Assembly: GCF_002157625.1 (NCBI RefSeq)
Contig: NZ_BDMM01000001.1
Location: 124,001 to 188,000, forward strand
Direction: 5' to 3'
DNA from: Brevundimonas sp. SH203
Lineage (GTDB): Bacteria; Pseudomonadota; Alphaproteobacteria; Caulobacterales; Caulobacteraceae
DNA: 64,000 nucleotides
Shown: positions 51,512 through 64,000 of the stretch, one piece after another
Layout: each line of letters begins with the position of its first letter
Position numbering within the stretch: position 1 is the stretch's first letter
Position numbers and translations under genes: made by a program
The notes under the pieces: generated by a model
The model's database searches: none
The model's input: only the letters and a program-made list of their open reading frames with translations
What the model was told of the DNA's origin: nothing

Positions 51512-52249
51512 ATGACCCAACGGGTTCGCCTCGGCGTCAACATCGACCACGTCGCCACGGTGCGGAACGCGCGCGGCGGGGCGCATCCCGATCCGGCCCG
51601 TGCGGCCGAGGCGGCGCTGGCCGCCGGCGCGGACGGCATCACCGCCCATCTGCGCGAAGATCGCCGCCATATCACCGACGCCGACATCGACGTGCTGAGC
51701 GCCCTGTGCGCGCGTGCGGGCAAGCCGCTGAACCTTGAGATGGCGGTGACGGAGGAGATGCTGGCCATCGCCCTGCGGCATCGGCCGCACGCCGCCTGTC
51801 TGGTGCCCGAACGGCGCGAGGAGGTGACGACCGAGGGAGGGCTGGCCGTCGCCGGTCATGAGGCGCGGATCGCGCCGGTCGTGAAGGCGCTGGCCCAAGC
51901 CGGCGTGCGCGTCTCGCTGTTCATCGAGCCAGCGGAGGCCCAGGTCGAGGCCGCCGCCGCCGTCGGCGCCCAGGTGGTGGAGTTCCATACCGGCCGCTAC
52001 TGCCATCTGACCGATCCCGGCGAGCGCGAGGTCGAGTTCGAACGCCTGGCCGCCGCCGCCGCCCAGGCCGACATCCTGGGGCTGGAGGTCCATGCCGGTC
52101 ACGGGCTGGATTACGACACGGCGCCGAAGATGCTGGCCATCCCCGAAGTCCGCGAACTGAACATCGGCCATTTCCTGATCGGCGAATCGATCTTCATCGG
52201 CCTGGACGCCGCCATCCGCCGGATGCGCGCGGCGATGGACGCGGCATGA
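51512..52249 (+). CDS. pdxJ: Pyridoxine 5'-phosphate synthase
   Basis: A 245-aa TIM barrel making pyridoxine phosphate from DXP and aminoacetone phosphate. [49 protein letters not shown] and [12 protein letters not shown] are the family landmarks. GGGAG lies five bases before the ATG. Overlaps acpS by ATGA. Confidence 0.97.
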   Translation: MTQRVRLGVNIDHVATVRNARGGAHPDPARAAEAALAAGADGITAHLREDRRHITDADIDVLSALCARAGKPLNLEMAVTEEMLAIALRHRPHAACLVPERREEVTTEGGLAVAGHEARIAPVVKALAQAGVRVSLFIEPAEAQVEAAAAVGAQVVEFHTGRYCHLTDPGEREVEFERLAAAAAQADILGLEVHAGHGLDYDTAPKMLAIPEVRELNIGHFLIGESIFIGLDAAIRRMRAAMDAA

Positions 52250-52647
52250 TCATCGGGGTCGGCGCGGACCTGTCCGACATCCGCCGCATCCAGATGTCGC
52301 TGGATCGGTTCGGCGAACGGTTCAAGCAGCGTTGCTTCACCGATCTGGAGCGCGCGCGATCGGACCGTAAACCCGACCCGGCCTGGAGCTACGCCAAGCG
52401 GTTCGCGGCCAAGGAGGCCTGCGCCAAGGCGTTGGGCACCGGAATGCGAGCCGATGTCTATTGGCGCGACATGGGGGTGGTGAACCTGCCGTCCGGCCAG
52501 CCGACCCTGAAGCTGACGGGCCATGCGGCCGAGCATCTGGCGCGCCTGACGCCGCCCGGACATACGGCGAAAATCCACCTCACGCTGAGCGACGAACACC
52601 CCTATGCGCTGGCTTTCGTGGTGATCGAAGCCTTGCCGCAGTCGTAA
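52246..52647 (+). CDS. acpS: Holo-[acyl-carrier-protein] synthase
   Basis: A 133-aa enzyme that adds phosphopantetheine from CoA to ACP Ser. [16 protein letters not shown] (metal-binding Asp), [15 protein letters not shown] (WxxKEA-like motif) and a beta-rich C-terminus match the family. It lies between pdxJ and lepB, the usual alphaproteobacterial arrangement. Confidence 0.95.
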   Translation: MIIGVGADLSDIRRIQMSLDRFGERFKQRCFTDLERARSDRKPDPAWSYAKRFAAKEACAKALGTGMRADVYWRDMGVVNLPSGQPTLKLTGHAAEHLARLTPPGHTAKIHLTLSDEHPYALAFVVIEALPQS

Positions 52648-52702
52648 TCAGGTTATAGGCGTGCGCGATGACCGCGCGGACGCGGCGAGGATGCCTGATC
52701 GC

Positions 52703-53593
52703 ATGAGCGAAGACCAAAAGCCCGACGACGCCGAGCGCGACGCCACTCCCGAGCAACGGTTTGCGGCGTCGGAAGCCGACGCCCCGGTCAAGTCGGTTCA
52801 GGAACCGACGACGGCGAACCAGAAGGTCTATGCCAACACGCCCGGTGGACGCGCCAAGACGTCGGCGGCCGGCGAGACGGGCGAGATCGTCAAGACCATC
52901 GTCTTCGCCCTGCTGATCGCCATGGTGCTGCGGATCTTCCTGTTCCAGCCCTTCACCATTCCGTCCGCCTCGATGGAGCCGAACCTGTACGAGGGCGACT
53001 ATATCGTCGTGTCGAAATGGTCCTACGGCTTCTCGAAACACTCGATCCCGTTCAGCCCGCCGCTGTTCGACGGCCGGATCATGGGATCGGCGCCCAAGCG
53101 CGGCGACATCGTGGTGTTCAAACTGCCGCGCGACAACAAGACCGACTTCATCAAGCGCGTGATCGGCCTGCCCGGCGACCGCATCCAGATGATCGCCAAC
53201 AAGCTGTATATCAACGACAAGCCGGTTCAGGACGTGATCGTCAGCCGCACCGAGATCGAGGACATCTTCGGTCCGCGTCCGGTCACGGAGGTCCGCGAGA
53301 CCCTGCCCGAGGGCAAGAGCTTCATGACCCAGGACTTCGGCCCCGGAAACGATCTGGACGACACGCCCGTCTATGAGGTGCCGGCCGGCCATTACTTCAT
53401 GATGGGCGACAACCGTGACAACTCCATCGACAGCCGCGTCGAACAGTCCAGCGGCGTGGGCATGGTCCCGGCCGAAAATCTGGTCGGCAAGGCGCAGATC
53501 ATCCTGTTCTCGTGGAAGCCCGGCTCGTCGCTGTGGAACCCGGCCAGCTGGTTCAACGTGCGTCTGGACCGGTTCTTCAACGTCCTGCACTGA
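52703..53593 (+). CDS. lepB: Signal peptidase I
   Basis: About 296 aa from the ATG at 52703 ([20 protein letters not shown]). A cytoplasmic acidic N-terminus precedes a membrane helix ([20 protein letters not shown]). The catalytic Ser is in [14 protein letters not shown] and the Lys in [29 protein letters not shown] is box E. Cleaves signal peptides at the inner membrane. Shares one base with rnc. Confidence 0.95.
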   Translation: MSEDQKPDDAERDATPEQRFAASEADAPVKSVQEPTTANQKVYANTPGGRAKTSAAGETGEIVKTIVFALLIAMVLRIFLFQPFTIPSASMEPNLYEGDYIVVSKWSYGFSKHSIPFSPPLFDGRIMGSAPKRGDIVVFKLPRDNKTDFIKRVIGLPGDRIQMIANKLYINDKPVQDVIVSRTEIEDIFGPRPVTEVRETLPEGKSFMTQDFGPGNDLDDTPVYEVPAGHYFMMGDNRDNSIDSRVEQSSGVGMVPAENLVGKAQIILFSWKPGSSLWNPASWFNVRLDRFFNVLH

Positions 53594-54303
53594 TGGCTAA
53601 TCTGCGGGCTGAGGCCGTCGCCGCGCTTGAGCGGCGGATCGGTCATCCGTTCAAGGACAAGGCGCTGCTGGAACGCGCCCTGACCCACGCCAGCGTGGGC
53701 GAGGGGGCGCCGGCCGGCGTTCACGGCCCGCGCGACAACGAGCGGCTGGAGTTCCTGGGCGACCGGGTGCTGGGGCTGCTGGTGGCCGAACGGCTGTCCA
53801 GCGACTTTCCCACCGCCGACGAGGGGCAGTTGTCGTCCAGCCTGCACGCCCTGGTCGACAAGAGCGCCTGCGCGCGCGTGGGCGAGGCGCTAGGCGTCGG
53901 CCCCGCGCTCCGGCTGTCGCCCGGCGAGACCAAGACCGGCGGGCGTCGCAAGGCGGGCGTCATCGCCGATGCGGTCGAGGCGCTGCTGGCGGCGGTCTAT
54001 CTGGACGGCGGTCTGGATGCGGCGCGGGCCTTCTTCCGGCAAGCCTGGGCCGAAGAGCTTTCGGCGCCGCCCTCGCGCACCGTGACCAATCCCAAGTCGG
54101 CCCTGCAGGAGTGGGCGCAGGGGCAGGGACGGCCGCTGCCGACCTATCGCGTGGCGGATCGGACGGGTTCGGATCATGCGCCGACATTCACCGTCGAAGT
54201 TTCTGTGCAGGACGTGCGGCCCTTGACCGCGCAAGGGCGTTCGCGTCAGGAGGCGGAGAAGGCGGCCGCGACGGCCCTGCTCAAACGTGAAGGCGTCATT
54301 TGA
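53593..54303 (+). CDS. rnc: Ribonuclease III
   Basis: A 236-aa dsRNA endonuclease. [20 protein letters not shown] is the RNase III signature with the catalytic acidic residues; [20 protein letters not shown] holds the second set. The C-terminal dsRNA-binding domain starts at [14 protein letters not shown] and ends [14 protein letters not shown]. Start ATG at 53593 overlaps the lepB stop. Confidence 0.96.
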   Translation: MANLRAEAVAALERRIGHPFKDKALLERALTHASVGEGAPAGVHGPRDNERLEFLGDRVLGLLVAERLSSDFPTADEGQLSSSLHALVDKSACARVGEALGVGPALRLSPGETKTGGRRKAGVIADAVEALLAAVYLDGGLDAARAFFRQAWAEELSAPPSRTVTNPKSALQEWAQGQGRPLPTYRVADRTGSDHAPTFTVEVSVQDVRPLTAQGRSRQEAEKAAATALLKREGVI

Positions 54304-55247
54304 CCTATATTGAAAACCAGCGCGCGGGCTTCGCCGCCATCATCGGCGCCCCGAACGCCGGCAAGTCCACGCTGGTCAACCGGCTGACCGGGTCCAAGGT
54401 CTCCATCGTCACCCAGAAGGTGCAGACCACGCGCTTTCCGGTGCGGGGCATCGCCATGGAGGGCGACGCCCAGATCGTTCTGGTGGACACGCCCGGCATC
54501 TTCACCCCGCGCCGCCGTCTGGACCGGGCCATGGTCGCCTCGGCCTGGGGCGGGGCCGAGGACGCCGATGTGGTGGTCCATCTGATCGACGCCCAGTCGC
54601 ACATCGATTCCGAGGGGCGGGACGGCACGGCCGCCGACCGCCGCTCGGCCGAGGACACCGAGACCATCATCGCCAATCTTCAGGCGACCGGAACCAAGGT
54701 CATCCTGGCGCTGAACAAGATTGACGGCATGCGTCGCGACACCCTGTTGGCCCTGTCGCAAAAGCTGTTTGAAAGCGGCGTCTATGAGGAGGTCTATATG
54801 ATCTCGGCCGCCAATGGCGACGGGGTGGACGATCTGAAGCAGCGTCTGGCCCGGTCCATGCCCGAGGGACCGTGGCTGTATCCAGAAGATCAGGCTGCCG
54901 ACGTGCCGGTGCGGGTTCTGGCCGCCGAGATCACGCGCGAGAAGGTCTATCTGCGCGTCCACGAGGAACTGCCCTATTCGGCGGCGGTCGAGACGACCAG
55001 TTTCGAGGATCGCGCAGACGGTTCGGCCCGCATCGAGCAGACCATCTATGTCGAGCGCGAGAGCCAACGCCCCATCGTGCTGGGCAAGGGCGGCCAGACC
55101 CTGAAATGGATCGGTCAGAAGGCGCGCGAGGAGCTGAACGAAATCCTGGGCCGCCAAGTCCACCTGTTCCTGACCGTCAAGGTCGATCCGAAATGGCAGG
55201 ACAGTCGCGCCCTCTATGCCCAGTTCGGCCTGGATTTCGACGTCTGA
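54300..55247 (+). CDS. era: GTPase Era
   Basis: A 315-aa GTPase for 30S ribosome assembly. [20 protein letters not shown] (G1), [16 protein letters not shown] (G3), LALNKIDG (G4) and the C-terminal KH domain with [20 protein letters not shown]. It begins with TTG at 54300 overlapping the rnc stop as TTGA. An insertion after [12 protein letters not shown] ([13 protein letters not shown]) lengthens the G domain compared with E. coli Era. Confidence 0.96.
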   Translation: MTYIENQRAGFAAIIGAPNAGKSTLVNRLTGSKVSIVTQKVQTTRFPVRGIAMEGDAQIVLVDTPGIFTPRRRLDRAMVASAWGGAEDADVVVHLIDAQSHIDSEGRDGTAADRRSAEDTETIIANLQATGTKVILALNKIDGMRRDTLLALSQKLFESGVYEEVYMISAANGDGVDDLKQRLARSMPEGPWLYPEDQAADVPVRVLAAEITREKVYLRVHEELPYSAAVETTSFEDRADGSARIEQTIYVERESQRPIVLGKGGQTLKWIGQKAREELNEILGRQVHLFLTVKVDPKWQDSRALYAQFGLDFDV

Positions 55248-55253
55248 GTTCCT

Positions 55254-58123
<2,870 letters not shown>

Positions 58124-58184
58124 TCAAGGCGGGAACGCGGGGTGCGGCCATCGGTTAGCGGGAGACCCATGAAAGGACCCGCCG

Positions 58185-58796
58185 ATGAAAGCCCTGATTC
58201 TGAACTGCACGCTGAAGCCGTCTCCCGAGACGTCCAGCACCCAAGCCCTGGCCAATGTGGTCATCGACGAACTGAAGAAGGGCGGCGCCGAGACGGAGAT
58301 CGTCCGCCTGGTCGATCTGAACATCAAACCCGGCGTGAAGACCGATCAGGGCCAGGGCGACGACTGGCCCTCGGTGCATGAAAGGATCATGGCGGCCAAT
58401 ATCGTGATCTTCGCCACGCCGACCTGGGTAGGCCAGATGTCCAGCGTCTGCATGCGCGCGCTGGAGCGGATGGACGCCCTGTTCGAGGAAACGGACGACA
58501 GCGGCCGGCCCGTCGCCTTCGGCAAGGTGGGCGGCATCGTCATCACCGGCAACGAGGACGGCGCGCATCACATCGTCGCCACCGTGTCCCAGGCCCTGAT
58601 CGACATGGGCTTCACCATGCCGGGACAAAGCTGGACCTACTGGCATCTGGGGCCGGGACCGGGGCCGGACTATGTCGAGACGGATCAGGGGCACGACTAC
58701 GCCGACCGCGTGGGCCGCAACGCCGCGCGCAATATGCTGGCCCTGGCCAAGGTGCTGAAACCCGAAACCTATCCCGTGCCGGAAAGCGCGGACTAG
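58185..58796 (+). CDS. NAD(P)H-dependent FMN reductase-like flavoprotein
   Basis: A 203-aa flavodoxin-fold protein. MKALILNCTLKPSPETSST (phosphate loop for FMN), then ANIVIFATPTWVGQMSSVCM and VITGNEDGAHHIVATVSQAL match NADPH-dependent FMN reductases. Probably a quinone or chromate-type reductase. The 175 bases before it hold its promoter only. Confidence 0.85.
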   Translation: MKALILNCTLKPSPETSSTQALANVVIDELKKGGAETEIVRLVDLNIKPGVKTDQGQGDDWPSVHERIMAANIVIFATPTWVGQMSSVCMRALERMDALFEETDDSGRPVAFGKVGGIVITGNEDGAHHIVATVSQALIDMGFTMPGQSWTYWHLGPGPGPDYVETDQGHDYADRVGRNAARNMLALAKVLKPETYPVPESAD

Positions 58797-58865
58797 GCGC
58801 GCGATTGCGGCTTGCGACAGGGCGGCCTCGGCTTCACCATTCCCGATCATCGAAGGAAGATCGCC

Positions 58866-59348
58866 ATGCTGACCGCCCTGATCGCCGCCCTGGCCCTGTC
58901 GCAATCCGCGACCGCCGCCCAGACAGCAGAGGCGCAGGTCGCCTCGGTTCTGGATCGGTTGAATCAGGCGTCGTCCACGGCCGACGAGGCGACCTATTTC
59001 AGCCTGTTCGCCCCCGATGCGCGCTTCGTCGGCACGGACGCCGGCGAACACTGGACGATGGCGCAGTTCCGCGCCTTCGCCGAGCCGTGGTTCAAAAAGG
59101 ACAGCGCCTGGTCGTTCCCCGCGACATCCCGGACCATCACCATCGCCCCGATTGACTGCCGCTGCATCGCCTGGTTCGAGGAAAAGCTGGCCAGCGCCTC
59201 CTATGGCGAGACGCGCGGTTCGGGCGTCATGCGTCTGACCGACGACGGCTGGAAGATCGAACAATATGTCCTCAGTTTCGCTGTGCCCAACGACAAGGCC
59301 GATGCGGTCGTGGCCGCGATCAAGGGCGAGCCGGGACCCGCCCATTGA
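58866..59348 (+). CDS. Secreted SnoaL/NTF2-like protein
   Basis: A 160-aa protein from the ATG at 58866, with GAAGGAAG before it. Signal peptide MLTALIAALALSQSATAAQT. The mature part (VASVLDRLNQASSTADEATY, then FSLFAPDARFVGTDAGEHWT and MRLTDDGWKIEQYVLSF) is a SnoaL/DUF4440-type cone-shaped domain. Two adjacent Cys-containing residues (DCRCIAW) may form a disulfide. Function unknown. Confidence 0.8.
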   Translation: MLTALIAALALSQSATAAQTAEAQVASVLDRLNQASSTADEATYFSLFAPDARFVGTDAGEHWTMAQFRAFAEPWFKKDSAWSFPATSRTITIAPIDCRCIAWFEEKLASASYGETRGSGVMRLTDDGWKIEQYVLSFAVPNDKADAVVAAIKGEPGPAH

Positions 59349-59394
59349 GGCGGAACGTATGGCCAACTTCGCGGCGTCGCGCTAAGCCGTGGCG

Positions 59395-60126
59395 ATGGAT
59401 TTCCACGAAGAGGCCTTTGTTCTGTCGGCGCGGGCGCATGGCGACACGGGCGCGGTCGTCGATCTGCTGACCGAAGGCCACGGGCGGCGTTCGGCCTATG
59501 TGGCGGGCGGGGCGTCGCGCAAGATGCGCCCCTTTTTGCAGGCCGGGGCGCGGGTCGTGGCGGACTATCGGGCGCGGACGTCGGATCATCTGGGCGCCGC
59601 GCGGCTGGAGCCGATGGGCGAGGGGCCCAGCGCCCTGTTCGACGACGCCCTGGCCCTGACCGGGCTTGCGGCGGCGGCCGGGGTGGCGCAAGGGGCCTTG
59701 CCGGAGCGGGAGCCGCATCCCGGCGTCTTTCTGGCGTTCGAGGCGCTGATGGCGGCCTTCGCCCTGCCGGACGTGTGGCCGGCGATCTTCGTGCGGTTCG
59801 AGGCCGGGCTGCTGGAAGACCTGGGCTTTGGTCTGGACCTGTCGAAATGCGCGGCGACGGGCACGGCGGACGACCTGATCTATGTCAGTCCGCGCACAGG
59901 ACGGGCGGTCAGCCGCGCGGCCGGCGCCCCCTATGCCGACAAGATGCTGACCCTGCCGCCCTTCATGCTGGGCGCCCAGGCCGGTCTGGTCGCGGGCGAT
60001 GTTCGGGCCGGGTTCGACCTGACTGGCCATTTTCTGGAGCAGTTCGTCTTCCACCCCCAAAACCGGCCCCTGCCGCCCGCCCGCGTCTGGATGCTGGACA
60101 AGCTGGCCGAGGCCGGCCGGCTCTAG
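59395..60126 (+). CDS. recO: DNA repair protein RecO
   Basis: A 243-aa protein from the ATG at 59395 (a GTG at 59389 is also open). MDFHEEAFVLSARAHGDTGA and VVDLLTEGHGRRSAYVAGGA begin the OB-fold; a helical C-terminal domain with the FLEQFVFHPQNRPLPPAR segment follows. Loads RecA onto SSB-coated DNA with RecR. Converges on the thiol-exporter gene by four bases. Confidence 0.93.
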   Translation: MDFHEEAFVLSARAHGDTGAVVDLLTEGHGRRSAYVAGGASRKMRPFLQAGARVVADYRARTSDHLGAARLEPMGEGPSALFDDALALTGLAAAAGVAQGALPEREPHPGVFLAFEALMAAFALPDVWPAIFVRFEAGLLEDLGFGLDLSKCAATGTADDLIYVSPRTGRAVSRAAGAPYADKMLTLPPFMLGAQAGLVAGDVRAGFDLTGHFLEQFVFHPQNRPLPPARVWMLDKLAEAGRL

Positions 60127-61853
60127 CCGAAGGTGAAGGCGAAGACCTGGGCGCCGGGGTCCAGGAACTCGATCTCGAACGTGCGTTCGCGCACCGGCCC
60201 CGTCTGGCGGATCAGCTGATAAAGCCTTTCGCCTTGAATACGGCCTATCCCCTGCGCGTCGATGTCCGACCCGGCGTCCGCGCCCGGCGCTGCACCGTCC
60301 AGGGTGACGCGGAAGCGCGGCGCGGCGCCCGTCTGGCTGGGCCCCATGACCAGATGCAGGTCGCGCGCCTTGAACCGGAAGGCGACGCGGCCGCCGGCCT
60401 TCTGCAGATCGGCGTGTTCGCGCGTGACCCGCCAGTCGCCCGTCAGGCTCCAGTCGTTCAGCCGCAGCGGCGCGCCCGCATAGGTCTTGAGGCTGTCGCC
60501 GGCCAGACCGCCGGGCGAGCGGAAGTTCTCGGCGCGGGCGTAGCCGACATAGGTTTCGGGCGAGGCGACCTGGCCCATGTCGGCGGCGGCCTCGGCGCCG
60601 CTGGCCTGAACCCTGACGACGCCTCCCGCCACGTTCGCGGCGCCCGCCTCCTTCAACAGTTGCTGGATGACCCGCTCGGACCCGGCGTAATCGCCCTCGC
60701 CGAAGTGGTGGTGGCGAATCCGGCCCTCGGCGTCGATGAAATAGTGGGCGGGCCAGTACTGGTTCCTGAACGCGCGCCAGATGGCGAAGTCGTTGTCCAT
60801 CGCGACCGGATAGGCGATGCCCAGCCGCTGGATGTTCTGGCGCACATTGGCCTCGGACTTCTCGAAGGCGAACTCGGGCGTATGGACGCCGATCACGACC
60901 AGCCCCTGATCCCTGTACTTCTCGGCCCAGGCCCGGACGTAGGGGATGGAGCGGATGCAGTTGATGCAGGAATAGGTCCAGAAATCGACCACCACCACCT
61001 TGCCGCGCAACTGCTCGGTCGTCAGGGGCGGGGTGTTGATCCAGGTCGTGGCGCCGGTCAGCGGCGGCATGACGCCCTCGATGGGCAGGTCGGCCAGATC
61101 GGTCGGGGCCGCGTTCGTCGGCACGCCGCGACCGATGCCGCTCAACAGGGCCTGTTCGATCCGGCTGGTGCTGGCGGCGGAAATACGGGTCAACAGGCCG
61201 GTGTCGGCGCCCAGGCCGATCACGACGACGCCGATCAGGACCAGCACGCCCAGGCCCCGCCGCACCCATTCGCCGACGCCCAGCGCGCCCTTCATCGCCT
61301 TGAACACCCGCCCCCCGACCAGCAGGGCCAGGGCCAGGGACGTGGCCGCCCCCGCCGCATAGGCCAGCAGCAGAACCGTCGTGCCGACGCCCGCGCCCTG
61401 CAGGGCGGCGCCGGTCAGGATGACCCCCAGGATCGGCCCCGCGCACGGCGCCCACAACAGGCCGGTGGCCACGCCAAGCAACAGGGAGGCGCGCACGTCG
61501 CCCCGATCCCCGCCGTGCCGTTCGGCCCTGTCGGTCAGCCAGGACCCCGCCGCCACGAACGGCCGCATCAGCCGGTCCCCAACGGCCGGAAACAGCAGGC
61601 TGAGACCGAGAATGGCCATGACCGCAAGGGCGATCCAGCGTCCCGCCGCATTGGCCTGAACGGCCCAGCCGCCGCCCAGCGCCGCCAGGGTGGCGACGCC
61701 CGCGAAGGTGACGGCCATGCCGACCAGCAGCGGCAGGCCGTTGCGAACGAACGGCCGATCCACGCGCGCGAACACGAACGGCAACACGGGCAATATGCAG
61801 GGGCTGGCGATGGTCAGAACCCCGGCGAGATAGGACAGCAGGAACAGGATCAT
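60123..61853 (-). CDS. DipZ-like protein: CcdA-type thiol transporter fused to thioredoxin-like domain
   Basis: A 576-aa inner-membrane protein. N-terminal CcdA part with six or so helices: TIASPCILPVLPFVFARVD (Cys19) and LLWAPCAGPILGVILTG carry its redox Cys. A periplasmic thioredoxin-like domain follows with WTYSCINCIRSIPYVRAWA (CxxC) and YWPAHYFIDAEGRIRH, then a beta-rich C-terminal domain. Passes reductant from cytoplasm to periplasmic thiols. Divergent from parC. Confidence 0.92.
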   Translation of the reverse strand: MILFLLSYLAGVLTIASPCILPVLPFVFARVDRPFVRNGLPLLVGMAVTFAGVATLAALGGGWAVQANAAGRWIALAVMAILGLSLLFPAVGDRLMRPFVAAGSWLTDRAERHGGDRGDVRASLLLGVATGLLWAPCAGPILGVILTGAALQGAGVGTTVLLLAYAAGAATSLALALLVGGRVFKAMKGALGVGEWVRRGLGVLVLIGVVVIGLGADTGLLTRISAASTSRIEQALLSGIGRGVPTNAAPTDLADLPIEGVMPPLTGATTWINTPPLTTEQLRGKVVVVDFWTYSCINCIRSIPYVRAWAEKYRDQGLVVIGVHTPEFAFEKSEANVRQNIQRLGIAYPVAMDNDFAIWRAFRNQYWPAHYFIDAEGRIRHHHFGEGDYAGSERVIQQLLKEAGAANVAGGVVRVQASGAEAAADMGQVASPETYVGYARAENFRSPGGLAGDSLKTYAGAPLRLNDWSLTGDWRVTREHADLQKAGGRVAFRFKARDLHLVMGPSQTGAAPRFRVTLDGAAPGADAGSDIDAQGIGRIQGERLYQLIRQTGPVRERTFEIEFLDPGAQVFAFTFG

Positions 61854-61987
61854 GGCGCGGCCCGGTGGCGTTTGTGTCTTCAGATACGAACGACGGAGCC
61901 GATCGGTTACGCCGAGACACGCTTATCCCCGCAAACTGCGCCGGGACGGGCTAGACTTCCAGCTTCCGATCCCCGATTCGCAGAGCC

Positions 61988-64000
61988 ATGACGATCCACG
62001 CCCCGCCGCCGGAAGGCGGCCGCATCATCGACGAGCCGATGGAGACGGCGCTCAGCCGCCGCTATCTGGCCTACGCCCTGTCGACCATCACCAACCGCGC
62101 CCTGCCGGACGTGCGCGACGGCTTCAAGCCGGTGCATCGCCGCATCCTGTACGCCATGCACCAGATGCGGCTGAACCCGCAGGCGGCGGCGCGCAAATGC
62201 GCCAAGGTCGTGGGCGAGGTCATGGGCGGATACCACCCGCACGGCGACGCCTCGATCTATGAGGCGCTGGTGCGCCTGGCCCAAGATTTCGCCCAGCGCT
62301 ATCCGCTGGTCGACGGGCAGGGCAACTTCGGCAACATCGACGGCGATAGCGCGGCGGCCATGCGCTATACCGAGTGCAAGCTGACGCCCGCCGCCGTCCT
62401 GCTGCTGGACGGAATCGATCAGGACGCCGTCGATTTCCGCCCGACCTATGACGATCAGGACGAGGAGCCGGTCGTCCTGCCGGCCGGTTTCCCGAACCTG
62501 CTGGCCAATGGTTCGTCCGGGATCGCGGTCGGCATGGCCACCTCGATCCCGCCTCACAATGTCGGCGAACTGATCGACGCCTGTCAGCTGTTGCTGGAGC
62601 AGCCCGAGGCGACGACGGCCGAACTGGTGCAACTGGTTCCCGGCCCGGACTTCCCCACCGGCGGCGTGTCGGTCGAGGGCGCGGCCTCGATCCTGGACGC
62701 CTATGAGACGGGCCGGGGCGGGGTGCGTCTGCGGGCGCGCTGGGAGACCGAGGATCTGGGGCGCGGCGTGTGGCGGATCATCGTCACCGAGATGCCCTAT
62801 CAGGTGCAGAAGTCGCGTCTGATCGAGGCCCTGGCCGATCTGATCGAGCACAAGAAGGCCCCGCTGCTGGGCGACGTGCGCGACGAGTCGGCGGAAGACA
62901 TCCGCCTGATCCTTGAGCCCAAGAACCGCACCATCGAGCCTGAAATGCTGATGGAAAGCCTGTTCAAACTGTCCGATCTGGAGGTCCGCTTCCCGATCAA
63001 CATGAACGTGCTGGACGCCAGCGGCACGCCGCGCGTCATGGGGCTGAAGGACTGCCTGCGCGCCTTCCTGGATCACCGTCGCGAGGTGCTGAACCGCCGG
63101 TCGCAATGGCGGATCGCGCGGGTCGAGAAACGGCTACACCTGTTGGAAGGCCTGCGGATCGTCTTCCTGAACCTAGACGAGGTCATCCGCATCGTCCGCG
63201 AGGAGGAACAGCCCAAGGCGGTCCTGATCGCACGGTTCGGCCTGACCGAGGTCCAGGCCGACTTCATCCTCGACACCCGGCTGCGCCAACTGGCGCGTCT
63301 GGAAGAGATGACGATCGAGAAGGAGTTCAACGAACTTTCGGAAGAGCTGGCCCAACTGAAGGCGCTGACTTCGTCGGAAGGCAAACAGTGGAAGGCGATT
63401 TCGAAGGAGCTGGAGGCCGTTCGCAAGGCCCTGATCTCGCCGCGGCGGACCACCATCGCCGACGCCGTGGACACCTCGGCCTTCGTCGCGCCCGAGGCCT
63501 TCATCCCGCGCGAGGCGATCACCGTCATCCTGTCGGAACGCGGCTGGATTCGCGCCGCCAAGGGCAAGGTCGAGGACCCGTCGGAGCTGAAGTTCAAGGA
63601 AGGCGACCAGCTGGCCTATCTGGTCCCGGCCTATACGACCGACAAGCTGCTGGTCGGGGCCTCGGACGGCCGCATCTTCACCATCGGGGCCGACAAGCTG
63701 GCGTCCGGGCGTGGGCACGGCGAGCCGCTGCGCCTGATGATCGATCTGGACGAAAAGGCCGAGATCATCGCCGTTCTGGCGCACCAGCCGGGCGGCAAGC
63801 TGCTGATCGCGTCCAAGGCGGGTTACGGCTTCATCGCGCCGGAAGACGACACGCTGGCCCAGAAACGCGGCGGCAAACAGGTTCTGAACGGCGAGATGCT
63901 GGCCATGCTGCGGGTCAACGGCGACCACATCGCCACCATCGGCGAGAACATCAAGACCCTGATATTCCCCCTGGCCGAACTGCCCGAAATGGGACGCGGC
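61988..64000 (+). CDS. parC: DNA topoisomerase IV subunit A, 3' end cut by window edge
   Basis: 671 codons visible, no stop before the edge. [20 protein letters not shown], then [40 protein letters not shown] and [17 protein letters not shown] with the DNA-attacking Tyr at 127. The first beta-pinwheel repeats ([19 protein letters not shown]) are reached. Together with ParE it decatenates daughter chromosomes. ParC rather than GyrA is chosen because of the short N-terminus and the C-terminal repeat region, with moderate certainty. Confidence 0.92.
   Translation, partial: MTIHAPPPEGGRIIDEPMETALSRRYLAYALSTITNRALPDVRDGFKPVHRRILYAMHQMRLNPQAAARKCAKVVGEVMGGYHPHGDASIYEALVRLAQDFAQRYPLVDGQGNFGNIDGDSAAAMRYTECKLTPAAVLLLDGIDQDAVDFRPTYDDQDEEPVVLPAGFPNLLANGSSGIAVGMATSIPPHNVGELIDACQLLLEQPEATTAELVQLVPGPDFPTGGVSVEGAASILDAYETGRGGVRLRARWETEDLGRGVWRIIVTEMPYQVQKSRLIEALADLIEHKKAPLLGDVRDESAEDIRLILEPKNRTIEPEMLMESLFKLSDLEVRFPINMNVLDASGTPRVMGLKDCLRAFLDHRREVLNRRSQWRIARVEKRLHLLEGLRIVFLNLDEVIRIVREEEQPKAVLIARFGLTEVQADFILDTRLRQLARLEEMTIEKEFNELSEELAQLKALTSSEGKQWKAISKELEAVRKALISPRRTTIADAVDTSAFVAPEAFIPREAITVILSERGWIRAAKGKVEDPSELKFKEGDQLAYLVPAYTTDKLLVGASDGRIFTIGADKLASGRGHGEPLRLMIDLDEKAEIIAVLAHQPGGKLLIASKAGYGFIAPEDDTLAQKRGGKQVLNGEMLAMLRVNGDHIATIGENIKTLIFPLAELPEMGRG

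Overview
The window comes from a GC-rich alphaproteobacterium, most likely a member of the Caulobacterales such as Brevundimonas. This is inferred from the housekeeping order rpoZ-rsh-LOG-pyrE-pdxJ-acpS-lepB-rnc-era ... recO ... parC, from non-ATG starts and start/stop overlaps throughout, and from a REP-like inverted repeat of the kind common in these genomes. No 16S gene is present, so the genus is not proven.

Positions 1 to about 28461 are an integrated accessory element. Its right end is marked by a copy of the 3' half of a tRNA-Gln gene (28419-28461), from the anticodon loop to CCA. The intact tRNA and integrase should lie left of base 1. The element carries: two tandem cytosine-5 DNA methyltransferases (1-2153); a six-gene plus-strand operon built around nucleotide and DNA-base modification (2456-7238: Rossmann-like protein, Nmad2, double MazG-like pyrophosphohydrolase, 5-hmdU-kinase-helical-domain protein, membrane-tethered dCTP-deaminase-like protein, membrane protein); a serine recombinase with two ParB/RepB-like proteins (7882-11315); a nuclease plus winged-helix pair (11328-13723); a nucleotidyltransferase-HEPN fusion; mobilisation genes (DUF736, ArdC-like, MobC, relaxase); a second nucleotide-themed locus (18326-24139); a VbhA/Fic toxin-antitoxin pair; and a damaged metallo-beta-lactamase-fold/membrane protein pair.

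The most interesting locus is 18326-24139. A minus-strand operon of five overlapping genes encodes an acyl-carrier-like protein, a XRE regulator, an ImmA/IrrE metallopeptidase, a papain-like peptidase and a thymidylate-synthase-like protein. It faces a plus-strand pair, a MazG-like protein interrupted by an in-frame TAG and a uracil-DNA-glycosylase-superfamily protein, beside a divergent helix-hairpin-helix protein. Its MazG protein is a diverged homologue of the one in the 2456-7238 operon, so both cassettes probably handle non-canonical nucleotides, as phage defence or DNA modification. That function is inference.

Seven element genes are interrupted by single-base indels or a nonsense codon, while the chromosomal part appears intact. 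The element is therefore either decaying or locally mis-sequenced.

From 28462 on the DNA is ordinary chromosome: dps, a small secreted protein, tRNA-Leu(TAG), an amino-acid permease, hrpB, an MFS carrier, two RNA methyltransferases, a glycosyltransferase, a TetR-headed iron/cobalamin-type ABC operon, a lytic transglycosylase, dapA-smpB, a uracil-DNA glycosylase with a NYN protein, folK, the rpoZ-to-era block, a serine hydrolase, a CoA-transferase, small redox and SnoaL-like proteins, recO, a DipZ-like thiol exporter and the 5' part of parC.
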